Shown here piece after piece: positions 14,934-15,244 of a stretch of 15,244 bases of DNA; the first letter of the stretch is position 1, and each line of letters opens with the position of its first letter. This DNA comes from Armatimonadota bacterium. GTDB taxonomy: Bacteria > Vulcanimicrobiota > JACPDS01. The DNA is taken from NCBI GenBank assembly GCA_016183885.1, contig JACPDS010000168.1, forward strand, positions 1-15,244. Reading direction: 5' to 3'. The notes beneath the pieces were generated by a model, which searched no databases, was not told the DNA's origin, and was given only the letters and a program-made list of their open reading frames with translations. Made by a program: the position numbers and the translations under genes.

Positions 14934-14968
14934 CAAGCAGAGACGCAAAATTTTGCGTCTCTGCTTGC
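14933..14968. repeat. Perfect 36-base palindrome
   Basis: GCAAGCAGAGACGCAAAA is followed immediately by its exact reverse complement, giving 18-base arms with no spacer. It sits between divergently oriented genes (starts at 14850 and 15196), where a terminator is not expected, and no good T run follows on either strand. It may be a protein-binding site, a cruciform, or remnant mobile-element ends. Confidence 0.9.
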
Positions 14969-14993
14969 TTGTAATCAATTTGTAAACGCCCTC

Positions 14994-15002
14994 TGCTATA
15001 CT
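14994..15002 (+). promoter_or_regulatory. Possible extended -10 promoter
   Basis: TGCTATACT matches an extended -10 box (TGn plus TATACT, 5/6). No convincing -35 lies 17 bases upstream. It would give a leader of about 185 bases before the ATG at 15196. Confidence 0.35.
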
Positions 15003-15195
15003 TATAACCACATATTTTTTGTTCCTTGAGCATTCCGGTTCAGAGGGGGGGCTTCCTGTTTGCGCAAAGGAAGAATCTGTCTGAAGTTCGTTGCTCTTCT
15101 TTTAATTTCAGCGAAATTTTAGCGTAGTCGTATATGATTGTTCAGGGGCTTTTTGAACAGCCCCGATAGAAAGACAACGTGGGGAGGGGCAATCT
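15003..15195 (+). promoter_or_regulatory. Long structured leader without a gene
   Basis: With 14851-15002 this is the only gene-free stretch over 300 bases. Hairpins: CTTCC...TTTGC/GCAAA...GGAAG (15052-15073, a 10-bp stem with a two-base bulge) and, near the ATG, two competing stems. GTTCA (15140-15144) pairs with TGAAC (15154-15158), and GGGGCT (15145-15150) pairs with AGCCCC (15159-15164). I see no tRNA and no riboswitch class I recognise. Confidence 0.35.
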
Positions 15196-15244
15196 ATGTC
15201 AGCGATAAATTCATATACCACAGGTTACCCGAACAGCACGCTTG
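15196..15244 (+). CDS. Start of a gene running off the window (3'-partial)
   Basis: ATG 15196 lies 6 bases after GGGGAGGGG (15181-15189), a strong Shine-Dalgarno, and the frame stays open to the end of the window. The sixteen visible residues read MSAINSYTTGYPNSTL, polar with no signal peptide. Function cannot be told. The long structured leader and strong ribosome site suggest a regulated, well-translated gene. Confidence 0.55.
   Translation, partial: MSAINSYTTGYPNSTL

Noticed and set aside
14821..15195. tRNA or known riboswitch in the gene-free stretch
   Set aside because: No cloverleaf, CCA-end or conserved aptamer core could be recognised; only isolated hairpins are visible.

Overview
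This is bacterial DNA from an AT-rich, probably uncultured lineage. Adenine and thymine dominate wobble positions in the first 13.25 kb, several genes lack a clear Shine-Dalgarno, and purL apparently starts at TTG. I cannot place the organism from the sequence. From about 13.26 kb base composition rises visibly in G+C and codon use changes, which suggests a boundary with transferred or differently evolving DNA.

Layout. (1) 1-2729, plus strand: the 3' part of an AMIN-domain/phosphodiester-glycosidase (NAGPA) protein whose start lies outside the window, then a cobalamin-binding-type radical SAM protein. (2) 2814-8341: the accessory cluster of most interest. A divergent minus-strand lipoprotein with seven YVTN beta-propeller blades faces a plus-strand run of two radical SAM/SPASM proteins and a DUF4213/DUF364 (Rossmann-like, putative metal-chelation) protein. 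These are followed by a 247-residue protein with seven tandem Cys-Val/Ile-Thr-His-Asn-Asn type repeats between proline-rich hinges and then a cysteine-free beta-repeat domain. (3) 8410-11993, minus strand: purL and guaB. (4) 12059-13255: a stand-alone PTS EIIC permease of the lactose/cellobiose type. (5) 13256-15244: a short element resembling a transposon end (from memory), a hicAB toxin-antitoxin pair with a textbook promoter, an unrecognised minus-strand gene, a perfect 36-bp palindrome in a divergent intergenic region, and the first codons of a further gene.

Main hypothesis. Region 2 looks like a peptide-modification (RiPP-like) system that I cannot match to a named class. Two SPASM maturases would act on the Cys/His/Asn repeats of the 7598-8341 product. 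The DUF364 protein suggests a metal link, and the secreted or anchored propeller could be a binding or display partner. Three transcription units of the cluster (propeller, maturase operon, repeat protein) share a promoter-like arrangement, TATTTAC then TGATA 23-24 bases later. I do not see it ahead of purL, the permease or hicAB, which supports one co-regulated unit. The nearest organisational analogue I know is the His-Xaa-Ser (Hxs) repeat system, but the repeat motif and gene complement differ.
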